Positions 1 to 8,176 are shown, numbered from the stretch's first letter. The stretch: 64,000 nucleotides of DNA from an uncultured Desulfosarcina sp. (GCF_963668215.1 NZ_OY764190.1:2046001-2110000); one strand, 5' to 3'. The notes: generated by a model from the sequence alone, not told the origin. Program-made: numbers and translations.

Positions 1-612
1 CGGTCTGAAAACGTGAACGGCGCCGCCGGCGCTGACGATGCAGGCCTTGAACCGGAACACGTAAATTTCAGGGTCCCGTACGCTGAAACCGATGGCTCCC
101 GCCACTTTGTTTTTGTCTTTTTTGTCCAGCAGCAGTCGGACGACAAACACCCGCTCGATAATGTTGTCCATGCCGACGGCGTTCTTGCCGGCTTCGGCAA
201 CGATGGCTTTGTAGCTTTCCCCGTTGATCATCAGCTGCCAGCGGCCTTCGTGGACGTAGTTGCCGTCCGGGTCCGTCCAGATGGGCAATCCGTAGCCCTC
301 GAACATGTGCACCGATCCGTTGACATGCCTGGAGATATCCATCACCAGGTCGTCCCGGCAAAGGCCCATGAGGTCCTGGCGGACGTAGCTGAGATAGTCG
401 ACCGGGCTGTTTTCGCCCTGATACTGGTTGATGGCCGAAAGCCCCATGCCCACGGCACCGCTGCGCTCCATGGCCGCTTTATCCACCACGGTAATCTTGA
501 CGCCGTTTTCCTTGGCCCAGTGGGCGCCTTCGACGCAGGCGCCGGATCCCGCCATCCCGGGGCCGATGATCAAAAGATCGGTTGTTACCTCGACAGTTTT
601 AAATTCCTCCAT
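1..612 (-). CDS. aprA: Adenylylsulfate (APS) reductase alpha subunit, 3' end outside window
   Basis: FAD subunit of dissimilatory APS reductase, which reduces APS to sulfite and AMP in the cytoplasm. The first 204 codons are present; the gene runs off the left edge. The N-terminus shows a dinucleotide-binding segment (DLLIIGPGMAGSGACVEGA, residues about 11-29), followed by a GAVGMGLSAINQYQG stretch typical of AprA. The start at 612 is preceded by GGGAGG and lies 13 bp after the aprB stop, so aprB and aprA form one transcript in the usual B-A order. The family is about 660 residues, so two thirds of the gene is missing here. Confidence 0.95.
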   Translation of the reverse strand, partial: MEEFKTVEVTTDLLIIGPGMAGSGACVEGAHWAKENGVKITVVDKAAMERSGAVGMGLSAINQYQGENSPVDYLSYVRQDLMGLCRDDLVMDISRHVNGSVHMFEGYGLPIWTDPDGNYVHEGRWQLMINGESYKAIVAEAGKNAVGMDNIIERVFVVRLLLDKKDKNKVAGAIGFSVRDPEIYVFRFKACIVSAGGAVHVFRP

Positions 613-625
613 CTTGATCCCTCCC

Positions 626-1069
626 CTAATCTCCCAGAGTCCAAAGTTTGTCGGCTTTCAGCGAGGCCGGTTCCGTGAAAAGGAGCTGGTCATCCAATTT
701 GCCCGGCCCGATTCCGAAGCCGCCATCCGGTTTGGCCTCCCCTTCGGGCGTGGTCCGGATGGGAAATTTGAATCGTTTGATCGTTCCTCCCCTGAACTTG
801 ACCGTCCACATGATGTCTTCCGACCCGCGCATGGGTACGACGCTGGCGCCCAAAGGGGTAAAGTCAGCGTAGCCCCGGACTTCGATGGCCTGGGTGGGAC
901 AGATTTTGACGCAGTTGTAGCACTCCCAGCACATGTCCGGCTCGGCGTTGTACGCTTTCATCCGGTCCACATCCAAAACCATGAGATCGTTGGGGCAGAT
1001 GTACATGCATGCAGTTTTGTCCCCGCCCTTGCAGCCGTCGCACTTTTCATCGATGACAAAACTCGGCAT
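626..1069 (-). CDS. aprB: Adenylylsulfate reductase beta subunit (ferredoxin-type)
   Basis: Iron-sulfur subunit that passes electrons to AprA; 147 residues, the usual length. It carries two [4Fe-4S] motifs: CDGCKGGDKTACMYICP (about residues 10-26, with the AprB-specific insertion) and CWECYNCVKICP (about 47-58). The C-terminal tail (GKLDDQLLFTEP onward) is the part that wraps AprA in known structures. The open frame continues upstream to 1228, but the start at 1069 has a strong AAAGGAGGG ribosome site and matches the known N-terminus MPSFVI. Confidence 0.96.
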   Translation of the reverse strand: MPSFVIDEKCDGCKGGDKTACMYICPNDLMVLDVDRMKAYNAEPDMCWECYNCVKICPTQAIEVRGYADFTPLGASVVPMRGSEDIMWTVKFRGGTIKRFKFPIRTTPEGEAKPDGGFGIGPGKLDDQLLFTEPASLKADKLWTLGD

Positions 1070-1554
1070 TTTTCCCTCCTTTGCTGTTAGTGATTGATGC
1101 CCGTTTCTGTGTGAAGCCAAACAAAAGTATTGAATCACCTCCTTGAACCAATGGGGTTGGCCGGCACGTACCCAAATTCTACGCGAGGGGACCGGCGTTA
1201 ACCGAGCGTTGAGCAAAAGCGCTGCCAAGCCGTAAACAGGCGGTACAAAACATTATAACAAACAGAAAATATTTATTTTTTTGTTTGGGCTGCGGCAAGT
1301 CGAGCATGCGAGGATGGTGCCCGAAGAGTACAAACTGAGGATTTTTAAAGGGAAGGAGGCTTCATTTTGAGCCCTTTTTCGCCGAGCGGCCTGCCGAAGG
1401 ATGCATCAACAGGTCCATGCCTCCTCCGGCATGCGATCTGGCGAACCCGCGGGAAACGCACATGTTTTTGAAAAAAGGATTACCAAGGCCACCAGTATGC
1501 CGGCAGCCAAGGCAAGAAAGCTATACGCTCTCCAACATATTCAGAGACGGCGGA
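1070..1554. other. Intergenic region upstream of aprBA
   Basis: 485 bp without a supportable gene. It holds the aprBA leader and candidate promoter (near 1252-1257) and the region after the universal stress protein gene. The upstream continuation of the aprB frame to 1228 has no ribosome site and no family similarity. I see no tRNA, repeat or clear hairpin with a T-tract. Confidence 0.5.
1252..1280 (-). promoter_or_regulatory. Candidate aprBA promoter
   Basis: On the minus strand a perfect TATAAT (1257-1252) lies in an A/T-rich stretch. The -35 position is only A-rich (AAAAAT or AAAAAA), so the assignment rests on the -10 box. Transcription would begin near 1245 and give a leader of about 175 nt before aprB. 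This is an inference from sequence. Confidence 0.35.
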
Positions 1555-2037
1555 TCACTTGAGCTTGTAAGGATTGATCGATAGCACGGGAATGGGTGCG
1601 TTCTTGACGACGGTTTCCGCGACACTTCCGAAGATCACGTGCTCCAGCCCTTTACGGCCATGGGTTCCCATGATCACAAGGTCGATTCTCTCGGCCGCGA
1701 TGACCTTCAGGATCTCTTGGGCGGCATCTCCGGAAACGACGATGGTCTTAAAATCGGGACAGCGCTGCAGCTGCTCCTCACAGAGGGTTTGCAGGGCGCT
1801 TTTGGCTGCCTCGATGGCTTCTTTTTGAAAGTTGTCCATCGAGGGGTGCGGTACATAGAGTTTGCCCCATTTGTTGAGATCCTGCACCACATGCAGCAGA
1901 TAGATGCTGCTGTTGTATTTCTTGGAAAGCGAAAATACATAGGGCAGGAGCTTTGACGCGTTTTCCGTTAAATCGATCGGGAACAGAATTTTCTTGATGT
2001 CTATCGTGGGCTCGACCCCCTCGTTTTCTTTTTCCAT
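1555..2037 (-). CDS. Universal stress protein, UspA family
   Basis: 160 residues, a single Usp domain. It begins with KKILFPIDLTENASK (Rossmann strand 1) and ends with the ATP-binding motif GTHGRKGLEHVIFGSVAE, which fits G-2X-G-9X-G-S, so it is probably of the nucleotide-binding subgroup. The start at 2037 has a good AAGGAGGAG ribosome site; the longer frame to 2133 would overlap the neighbouring gene. It is the second of two tandem usp genes on the minus strand. Its role is stress adaptation in general; no specific partner can be read from the sequence. Confidence 0.9.
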   Translation of the reverse strand: MEKENEGVEPTIDIKKILFPIDLTENASKLLPYVFSLSKKYNSSIYLLHVVQDLNKWGKLYVPHPSMDNFQKEAIEAAKSALQTLCEEQLQRCPDFKTIVVSGDAAQEILKVIAAERIDLVIMGTHGRKGLEHVIFGSVAETVVKNAPIPVLSINPYKLK

Positions 2038-2117
2038 CGGTCTCCTCCTTTTTTTATTCGTTGAATCCATGGTTTGCCCATCCCCTCGGGCGGCTTGCCG
2101 AGAAAACGTGTGCGGCC

Positions 2118-2588
2118 CTATTCCACCACCCATACCGTGCAGTCGCGCGCATGATTGACGATCTTGCTCGAAACGCTGCCGAAGAGAAAGGCTTCACTGC
2201 GCGACAACCCCTGCCTGCCGACCACAATGGTATGATATTGCGTCTGTTGAAGCTCGAACAGGATGCACTCCGCCAAAGAAGGGCAATGGCGGAGCATGGA
2301 CCGGACTGCTACGGCAGCCGGTGCAAAGCCGCTGTCGATCAGAATCTTGCGATAGTCGTCGAGCATGGCATCGACTTTCATCTGATAGTCGGCAAGCCAT
2401 TTGTCTCTTTCCGAGAGGTTGGGAAAGTAATCTTCTTCGGGCTGGCGGATGATGTGCAGGATCAAAACCTTGAATCCTTTGATCCCCCCAAGCAGTTTAC
2501 CCACATAGGTGACGGCCCGCCGGGCGTTTTCCGACTCGTCAACCGCAATCAGGATGTTTTTGTTGAACCGTTTTTCACCGAATGGCAT
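2118..2588 (-). CDS. Universal stress protein, UspA family (second copy)
   Basis: 156 residues. It starts with NKNILIAVDESENARRAV and carries GRQGLSRSEAFLFGSVSS, again G-2X-G-9X-G-S, so ATP binding is likely. It differs clearly from the adjacent copy, so the pair is not a recent duplication. The two genes are 80 bp apart and probably co-transcribed, with this one first. The 248 bp upstream to the hydrolase gene hold no gene I can support. Confidence 0.9.
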   Translation of the reverse strand: MPFGEKRFNKNILIAVDESENARRAVTYVGKLLGGIKGFKVLILHIIRQPEEDYFPNLSERDKWLADYQMKVDAMLDDYRKILIDSGFAPAAVAVRSMLRHCPSLAECILFELQQTQYHTIVVGRQGLSRSEAFLFGSVSSKIVNHARDCTVWVVE

Positions 2589-2836
2589 GGGACGCTCCTT
2601 GATCGCATGTTGTCTTTGGCACCATGACGCACCAGGTTGCTTATCCCTTTTCCTGACGCGAATGGCGCAGGTTGGTATGAAAAATAGGCAGCAAAATCAG
2701 CGCCAACATTGCGATAAAAACAACAGTTCCGGGGTAAAAATGAAAATCGCGACAACCGGTGTCGGGGTGGGTCTCAAGAAAAAGGCCGGGAACGGATCAG
2801 CTGTGATGCTGAAAGACGATTCGCGGCAGCGCCTCT

Positions 2837-3472
2837 TTAAACTTCGAGAACCCTGCCGGCTCCGGCGGCCAGTGCTTTTTCCGGATAGCGCTGTTTGATT
2901 TCGTCGATGTGTTGGGTGCAATGGGCCGGGCAAACGGTTTTCAGCGGATCGAGCAGAGAAAATTCGTTGAATCCATGCAGGCCGCCGATGAGGGTGGTAA
3001 CCGTACCGAACCGGGATGCGGCTTTGAGGATCGCGCCGACACCGGGATGCGAACAGCCGGCGACAACAACGGCATGATCGTGCTGCCGGATGACCAGCGA
3101 TTGTTCGATCCCTGCGAGCTGTCCGGTTGAATAGCCGTTTTCGAACAGTTCCACGGGGCGGTCTATGGAAACGATGTTCGCCGCGTTTTCGGGGGGCGGG
3201 CAGGATGCGGGCAGGAAAACCGTCGTGTCATGAATCCGCAACAGATCGGCCAGGCCGCCGATATGGTCCCAGTGGTTGTGGGAAAGGAACACCGCGTCGA
3301 TGGCCGCCGGGTCGATATTGAGTTTTTCCATGTTGCCGAGAAGGATCGCTCCTTTGGCGCCGGTGTCGAACAGAAGGGTATGCCCTTCGGTTTCCACCAG
3401 ACAGGCAAAACCCCAGTCGGCCGCCAGGGCCGGTCTGCTGACCACGTTGTCGTAGACGATGGTAATTTTCAT
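2837..3472 (-). CDS. MBL-fold metallo-hydrolase (COG1237-like)
   Basis: 211 residues of metallo-beta-lactamase fold. The metal motif SHNHWDHIGG (about residue 65) is H-x-H-x-D-H; further ligand candidates are CSHPG (about 140) and the late CPAHC. The C-terminal GAGRVLEV ending matches the COG1237 family, which contains archaeal proteins annotated as ribofuranosylaminobenzene-phosphate synthase-like, but that reaction is not established for bacterial members. It lies upstream of the usp pair on the same strand. The substrate is unknown. Confidence 0.82.
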   Translation of the reverse strand: MKITIVYDNVVSRPALAADWGFACLVETEGHTLLFDTGAKGAILLGNMEKLNIDPAAIDAVFLSHNHWDHIGGLADLLRIHDTTVFLPASCPPPENAANIVSIDRPVELFENGYSTGQLAGIEQSLVIRQHDHAVVVAGCSHPGVGAILKAASRFGTVTTLIGGLHGFNEFSLLDPLKTVCPAHCTQHIDEIKQRYPEKALAAGAGRVLEV

Positions 3473-3573
3473 CGGTATTTTTTCCGGGCTATGTCAGGCA
3501 AACCACCTGGGGGTACCGGGGTGGCGGTCTGCCGGGTGGCAGATTCCGTCAGGCCGGTACCCCGGATCGAGTA

Positions 3574-3933
3574 TTATTCGGAGCCTTCTTTTTCCAGTTC
3601 GGCAATTTTCTGCTGGATGGCTTCCAGAGAGTTTTTCATCGCCTCGGCGTTGGACCGGAGCATTTCGATTTCATCGGTTTTGCCTGCCGGGTAGCCGTAT
3701 CCGGTTTCCGGCGGGTATCCGTAGCCGTATCCGCCAGCGGCCGGGCCCAAACCGCGCCCCCTGCCTCTGCCGAATCCTCGCCCGAATCCCATTCCCCGGC
3801 CGTAGCCGTAGCCATAACCCCTGCCGCCGTACGCGGGCAGGTTGCCGGCGCCTGCCGGTCGTCCACACATTCCTCTGCCCCAGCCGGTCATTGGGCCGGC
3901 GCCCATGGGGCCGCTTCCGTTAAATCCTGGCAT
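3574..3933 (-). CDS. DUF5320 family Gly/Tyr/Arg-rich protein
   Basis: 119 residues. The N-terminus MPGFNGSGPMGAGPMTGWG with a nearby single Cys is the DUF5320 signature. The middle (residues about 35-85) is a low-complexity run of GYGYG and GRGFG units; the C-terminal 35 residues are a charged, probably coiled-coil helix (IEMLRSNAEAMKNSLEAIQQ). It has a strong TTTAGGAGGA ribosome site and sits 25 bp downstream of the DUF134 gene, with which it is probably co-transcribed. Such proteins often neighbour NifX/NifB-type Fe-Mo cofactor proteins and Mrp ATPases; none is seen here. Function unknown. Confidence 0.82.
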   Translation of the reverse strand: MPGFNGSGPMGAGPMTGWGRGMCGRPAGAGNLPAYGGRGYGYGYGRGMGFGRGFGRGRGRGLGPAAGGYGYGYPPETGYGYPAGKTDEIEMLRSNAEAMKNSLEAIQQKIAELEKEGSE

Positions 3934-3958
3934 GATGATGTCCTCCTAAATTTAAAGT

Positions 3959-4576
3959 TCAACGGTTTTGACCGCGTCCACGGCCTGTTCCTCCCTGGCC
4001 CTGTCCGCGACCACCGCCGCGACCTTGACCCTGGCCTTGGCCCTGTCCGGATCCGCGACCACCGCCTCGGCCACCTTTCCCACGGGGGCAGGGCTGCTGT
4101 TGGCCCTGTCCGCAGGGGCCTTGGCCTCTGCCTGTCTGTCGGCCCTGTCCGTCCGGGCCGGTTTTATCTCCTCTGGGCATTTGCGTCACCTCCCTTCCTG
4201 TTTGTGTTTCGTTTGCCGGTGTGCCGGCATTGATTGCATTTGCATTGCCTCCCATGCGCCCCCGTCGCCCGTGGCGACGTCTGCCCCCGCCGCGCATGGC
4301 ATAATTGCCCCCGGCAATCTGGAGGGCCTTGCCCGTGATCAGCGCTTCGCCGATGATGCTGCGGGCGGAAAACAGAATCCTGCCGTAGGTCTGCCGGGAG
4401 ACTTGCATGAGGTTGGCTGCCGATTCCTGATCCAGATGTTCGAAATCGCTCAACCGGATCGCCTCCAGCTCTTCCACGGAGAGCATGACCTCTCCGGTGA
4501 TCGGTATGCCCTGGGGAACGAAGGCGGCGATGGTCGGATAAGCGGATACGAATCTGGGTTTCTTAGGTCTCGGCAT
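3959..4576 (-). CDS. DUF134 DNA-binding regulator with RG/GQ-rich tail
   Basis: 205 residues. Residues 1-100 are a DUF134 domain: MPRPKKPRFV start, LSVEELEAIRLSDFEHLDQE, then a sigma-70-region-4-like helix-turn-helix (AANLMQVSRQTYGRILFSAR). Residues about 105-205 are low complexity. Part of this tail, PRGDKTGPDGQGRQTGRGQG (about 133-152), resembles the start of a DUF5320 protein, suggesting a fusion of the two families that stand side by side here. The tail is GQ and RG repeats. The promoter is flanked by two like operators, which suggests autoregulation. Confidence 0.85.
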   Translation of the reverse strand: MPRPKKPRFVSAYPTIAAFVPQGIPITGEVMLSVEELEAIRLSDFEHLDQESAANLMQVSRQTYGRILFSARSIIGEALITGKALQIAGGNYAMRGGGRRRHGRRGRMGGNANAINAGTPANETQTGREVTQMPRGDKTGPDGQGRQTGRGQGPCGQGQQQPCPRGKGGRGGGRGSGQGQGQGQGRGGGRGQGQGGTGRGRGQNR

Positions 4577-4635
4577 ATTGGCTTTCCAATTCCGTGTTCA
4601 TCCAGCTTCCTGTTCCCGGACGAACACCAGTTATG

Positions 4636-4708
4636 GTCGTTTGACTAAAACAATAAGGACCCTTAATTGGAAAGTCAATACAAATATTGGTCAAATGACT
4701 AAAATAAT
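4636..4708 (-). promoter_or_regulatory. DUF134 promoter with two flanking operators
   Basis: On the minus strand the -35 is TTGACT (4678-4673) and the -10 is TATTGT (4655-4650), with a 17-bp spacer. Two 20-bp direct repeats, GGTCGTTTGACTAAAACAAT (4635-4654) and GGTCAAATGACTAAAATAAT (4689-4708), agree at 16 of 20 positions and lie 54 bp apart. Each holds an inverted repeat of the form GTCrnnTGAC (4636-4645 and 4690-4699). One covers the start point and the other lies just upstream of the -35. Binding by the DUF134 protein is inference. Confidence 0.6.
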
Positions 4709-4783
4709 TTGCTGGGCAGACGACGGGCAACGATGCATAGGTTTCCCGCGGTTGGCCATTGGAGCAATTGGGGGGAGCGCTTT

Positions 4784-5113
4784 TTACTGCTTGTTTGTAT
4801 AGGTCGGCATAATGCCGCCTACGAGGGGCTCATAGATGCGATATTCGGTGGCCTCGCCGGTGATGGCGTCGATCTCTTTCTGGATGGCCGTGCGCGTCCC
4901 GCTGTGAAGCCATGCGTTCCACTCCTCGACGGACCGCCAGGTGCTGCGCACCAGGTATTCCTCTTCTCCGGGAGGGTCGATGCATTTGAGGGTTTCACCG
5001 GAAATGTAGCCCGGCTCGGCCAGGGCGAGGGACCGCAAACGAACGACCAGTGGAGCCAATGCCGCTTCCTTCTCTTTGACAAACCTTCTTCTGATCAACA
5101 CTTCGATGGCCAT
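4784..5113 (-). CDS. Antibiotic biosynthesis monooxygenase (ABM) domain protein
   Basis: 109 residues of ferredoxin-like alpha/beta fold: MAIEVLIRRRFVKEKEAAL, then PGYISGETLKC, EEYLVRSTWRSVEEWNAWL and a C-terminal RIYEPLVGG strand. These small dimeric proteins range from haem-degrading enzymes to quinol monooxygenases; the sequence does not tell which. The start at 5113 has an AAGGAGC ribosome site. It is the last gene of a minus-strand operon, 17 bp after the DUF1638 gene, and so shares the upstream sigma-54-type promoter. Confidence 0.8.
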   Translation of the reverse strand: MAIEVLIRRRFVKEKEAALAPLVVRLRSLALAEPGYISGETLKCIDPPGEEEYLVRSTWRSVEEWNAWLHSGTRTAIQKEIDAITGEATEYRIYEPLVGGIMPTYTNKQ

Positions 5114-5130
5114 GGCTCTTGCTCCTTTTT

Positions 5131-5784
5131 TTAATTGTGCAGCTTGTCTGCCTGCTCTGCAAGCAAAATTTTGAATCGATCCAGGCTGACCGGATAGGGG
5201 ATGATCGGGATGCCCATCCAGTCCGAGTATTCCAAAAAATCTTCCGGATGCTCGGCCATGTAAGTATCCATGTAGCCGATACCGTCCAGGACTACGGCGC
5301 CGCCGCTGTGCCGGGGAAAATTTTCGTTGGCCAGGCCCTTGTCCCAACCCTTGAACACCTTGTGGCGAAACTTGATCCAGCCCGGGGTCATCCACCAGAC
5401 TTTTTCACCGCCGGCGATTTCGGCGGCAATGCTTTCCCGTTCGGACTCACTGGCGATCATGTCCATGCAGTGGGTGGCATCGATCCGGGCCACATTGGCC
5501 CCCTGTTCCGCTATGATCTTCTGCATGGTGCGGGTGGGCTCGTCGGCGTTGACGTAGCAGAACTTGCCGCCGTAGACGACCAGCACCTTGCCGGCCTTTT
5601 CCCTTGCCCGGGCGATCCGGTCGAGCAGTTGGTTCTCCAGTTCATGAATGTCCTCGTGAAGCCCGGGAGTCGTGAAAAACAGGTGCTCCGTGTCGAAAAA
5701 GCCCTCGGCCCGGAGATGATTCAGTTCCAGGGACAAGGTGCCGCAGGAAACGATGGCGATATCGGAAAATGAGGTCTGAGCCAT
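5131..5784 (-). CDS. DUF1638 family protein
   Basis: 217 residues. Recognisable elements are the N-terminal IAIVSCGTLSLELNHLR, a central KVLVVYGGKFCYVN followed by DATHCMDMIAS, then WWMTPGWIKFRHKVFKGWD. DUF1638 proteins are common beside corrinoid methyltransferase genes in methanogens and methyl-metabolising anaerobes, but no reaction is established to my knowledge. It sits between the flavoprotein and the ABM gene with gaps of 12 and 17 bp. That it serves one-carbon or methyl metabolism is inference from the family context and the nearby metVF operon. Confidence 0.7.
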   Translation of the reverse strand: MAQTSFSDIAIVSCGTLSLELNHLRAEGFFDTEHLFFTTPGLHEDIHELENQLLDRIARAREKAGKVLVVYGGKFCYVNADEPTRTMQKIIAEQGANVARIDATHCMDMIASESERESIAAEIAGGEKVWWMTPGWIKFRHKVFKGWDKGLANENFPRHSGGAVVLDGIGYMDTYMAEHPEDFLEYSDWMGIPIIPYPVSLDRFKILLAEQADKLHN

Positions 5785-5796
5785 GAAAATCTCCTT

Positions 5797-7707
5797 TTAA
5801 TATTTTACAGCCAGGTCGTACCCGGCATGGATGGCCGAATAAATGTCCATCACGTTCTCGGCATCGCCGATGACCTCGACGGTGGACACGGTTTGTGCGA
5901 TGTCCGGATCGGGGGCGGGCGCCGAGAGCATGCCCGAAGCCAGGATGACCGTGTCGAACGGCGCCAGTTCAATCGTTTCCCCGTCTTTTTCCACCGTTAC
6001 CTTGTCGGCTTCGAAACACTTGACCGTCGTGTGGGGCATCAGGCTGACGTTGCTCATCTGGTCGATATGCATGAGGGCCAGCTTTTTAGTGATCATCTCC
6101 ATCATGCTGCCGATGGGGTCGGTGCGTTTGGTGGCCGTCACCTCCAATCCCTGGGCGCCGAGTTTTTCCGCGATTTCCAGTCCGGTCCGGCCGGCGCCGA
6201 TCACCAGAACCCGCGATCCTTTGACCGGTTTGGCCGCCCCGAAGTATTCCAGGGACGTCATGGTATACTGGCTGGCAAGCCCCTCGATGTCGGGAATCCG
6301 CTGCCGGGCGCCGGTGGCCCAGACAAGCAGGTCCGGCTTGATCTCGGCGACCAGGCCCGCATCCACAGTCCTGTCCGTCAATACCGTTTCGGCGCCGGAT
6401 TGCACCTGCAAAGCCAGGTTTTCCAGGCCCTCCTTCATTTTTTCTTTGCCCGGTGCCTGCCACGCCAGGTTGAATTGACCTCCCAGCCGATCTTCCTTTT
6501 CCGCGAGCGTAACCCGATGGCCGCGTTTGGAAAGGTAGACCGCGGCGCTCATACCGGCGGGCCCGCCGCCGGCCACCAGAACGGTCATGGGCTGATCCGT
6601 TTTTTCCAGCATCGGTTCGCCGATTTCCGGATTCAGGTTGCATCCGATGGGCTGGCCGTTTTTCACCCGGTGCAGGCAGCCCTGGAGGCAGTATCCGCAG
6701 CTTTGCACCCCTTCGAGGTTCCCTGCTTTCCATTTTTGGATCAGGGCGGGATCGGCAATCAGGGGGCGGCCCAGCGCCACCAGGTCGGCCAGATTGTCAT
6801 CGAGCACCTTGGCGACCCGATCCGGGCGGCCCATACGGCCGGCCGCGATCAGCGGCAGATCGGTTTGGGAGCGAACCCAGGCCAATGCGTCCATCTGGGG
6901 TTTTTCCGGCAGTCGGCCATGGTGGAAATACCATGGCGGGCTGGCGCATGACGAGCCCATGCCTACGTGTACGGCATGAATTCCGGATTCCCTGGCTGTC
7001 TTTAACAACGGCGCCAGGTCCTCCGGTGCAATGCCGAATTCCGGTGACATTTCGTTGCCCGATACCCGCAAAATGCGGGTCAGGTCCGGAGCGCCGGCTT
7101 TGACTGCCGCCAGCACCTCGACGGCGAACAGCAGCCGATCCTGGCCGTAGCGGTCGGTGCGCCGGTTAATTTTTCCGTTGAGAAACTGGGACACCAGGTA
7201 GCAATGCCCTCCCTGGATTTCGATGGCGTCGAAGCCGGCCTGGAAGGCCTTCTGGGCGGCGGAACGGTATCCATCCACAATCGTGCCGATCTCCGCTTCG
7301 GTCAACGCTTCGGCGGCAACCCCGATGGTCGGGCAGGTCATTTCGGATGGCGCTTTGGGGTTCTGGCCGCTCGCTTTGGGTTTGGCTGCGGCGCCGCCAT
7401 GGTTGAGATGCAGGCATGCCAGTCGGTCTTGGGCATGAATCACATCGGCGATTTTCTTCAATTCGGCGGTACTTTCGGACAAGTGAATGCACAACTGTTT
7501 GGGGTGTTCTTTGCCTGATATGGTGACTGCTACGGGCTCGATGATCACAAGTCCCGGTCCCTGATCGGCAATTTGCCGGTAAAAGGTCAGATGTCGATCG
7601 GTTACGTTGCCGTTGGGGGTACCGTTGGCGGTTTTGATGGGTGGAAAGACGAACCGGTTGGTCAGGGTCAGGTTCCCCAGGGTCATGGGTTCAAACAGTC
7701 GTTGCAT
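5797..7707 (-). CDS. NADH:flavin oxidoreductase, FadH/old-yellow-enzyme type
   Basis: 636 residues with the 2,4-dienoyl-CoA reductase architecture. Residues 1-340 form an FMN TIM barrel (MQRLFEPMTLGNLTLTNRFV). About residues 335-355 hold a [4Fe-4S] site CGYCLQGCLHR...GC (C-x2-C-x3-C-x11-C). Then come an FAD fold (VLVAGGGPAGMSAAVYL, about 375) and an NAD(P) fold (VLVIGAGRTGLEIAEKLG, about 505). The start at 7707 has an AAGGAGA ribosome site; the frame continues to 7797 without one. It is first in an operon with DUF1638 and ABM genes, with a sigma-54-type promoter about 95 bp upstream. The substrate (enoyl compound, amine or other) cannot be read. Confidence 0.88.
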   Translation of the reverse strand: MQRLFEPMTLGNLTLTNRFVFPPIKTANGTPNGNVTDRHLTFYRQIADQGPGLVIIEPVAVTISGKEHPKQLCIHLSESTAELKKIADVIHAQDRLACLHLNHGGAAAKPKASGQNPKAPSEMTCPTIGVAAEALTEAEIGTIVDGYRSAAQKAFQAGFDAIEIQGGHCYLVSQFLNGKINRRTDRYGQDRLLFAVEVLAAVKAGAPDLTRILRVSGNEMSPEFGIAPEDLAPLLKTARESGIHAVHVGMGSSCASPPWYFHHGRLPEKPQMDALAWVRSQTDLPLIAAGRMGRPDRVAKVLDDNLADLVALGRPLIADPALIQKWKAGNLEGVQSCGYCLQGCLHRVKNGQPIGCNLNPEIGEPMLEKTDQPMTVLVAGGGPAGMSAAVYLSKRGHRVTLAEKEDRLGGQFNLAWQAPGKEKMKEGLENLALQVQSGAETVLTDRTVDAGLVAEIKPDLLVWATGARQRIPDIEGLASQYTMTSLEYFGAAKPVKGSRVLVIGAGRTGLEIAEKLGAQGLEVTATKRTDPIGSMMEMITKKLALMHIDQMSNVSLMPHTTVKCFEADKVTVEKDGETIELAPFDTVILASGMLSAPAPDPDIAQTVSTVEVIGDAENVMDIYSAIHAGYDLAVKY

Positions 7708-7800
7708 GGGCGCTCTCCTTGGATGATGGGGGTTTTCGTTGAAAGGGCCGGATAATCGGCGGATCAGGCGCCGCGAAATCGCCATTCTTCTGAGCATTAA

Positions 7801-7816
7801 CTCAATTTTTGTGCCA
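7801..7816 (-). promoter_or_regulatory. Sigma-54-type promoter for flavoprotein operon
   Basis: Minus strand reads TGGCAC-AAAAA-TTGAG. The -24 half is a perfect match and the spacing to TTG is exact; the -12 half has GA in place of GC, which weakens the call. Predicted start is near 7790, about 80 bp before the ATG at 7707. Confidence 0.5.
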
Positions 7817-7988
7817 ATCGCTGAGCCTGTTGTCGGGTTGGGTTCTCTATCTCACCGGCTTTGGCAATTAAATCGATTAGAATGGCTGTTCTTGGGAATC
7901 GGGGCGCCATAATGTGTCGGGCCCAGAAAAAAATGAAAGCCAATTGGGGGTCGAGATCCCAAAGAAAAATCGGGAAAGGGGCAAGGGT

Positions 7989-8036
7989 AGCGTTATGTTA
8001 ACGAATTCGAAAATGAGGTAACGTTACTGTAACGCT
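7989..8036. promoter_or_regulatory. Imperfect inverted repeat, candidate activator site
   Basis: Arms AGCGTTATGTTAACG (7989-8003) and CGTTACTGTAACGCT (8022-8036) pair at 12 of 15 positions across an 18-nt spacer. It lies about 175-230 bp upstream of the sigma-54-type promoter, a usual distance for an enhancer site. No T-tract follows, so it is not a terminator. Confidence 0.4.
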
Positions 8037-8126
8037 TTGTTAGGGGCGAAAAAACATATTGAAGCCGGGCGTTGATCGTGGTTCGGCTGAAGTGGTTGGA
8101 TGCCTGTCCCGATCCGCCCTCGGCCC

Positions 8127-8176
8127 AACATAAAAACAGGCCTTCGGCATGCAGCCGAAAGGCCTGTTTTTATGTT
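8127..8176 (-). terminator. Rho-independent terminator of trxA (bidirectional form)
   Basis: Long hairpin with arms at 8127-8148 and 8154-8176. The stem is ACAGGCC/GGCCTGT with A-rich and T-rich flanks, and T5 follows it on either strand. It lies 24 bp after the trxA stop and separates trxA from the flavoprotein operon. Confidence 0.85.

Noticed and set aside
2660..2834. Minus-strand frame reading like one membrane helix (GTVVFIAMLALILLPIFHTN) before a stop, between the hydrolase and usp genes
   Set aside because: About 55 codons with no start codon or ribosome site; could be a remnant or chance.
5827..6951. Plus-strand open frame (374 codons) opposite the flavoprotein gene
   Set aside because: Antisense shadow of a gene with clear FMN, FeS, FAD and NAD motifs.
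8041..8054. TTAGGGGCGAAAAA resembling a REP half
   Set aside because: No second arm nearby; too short to call.
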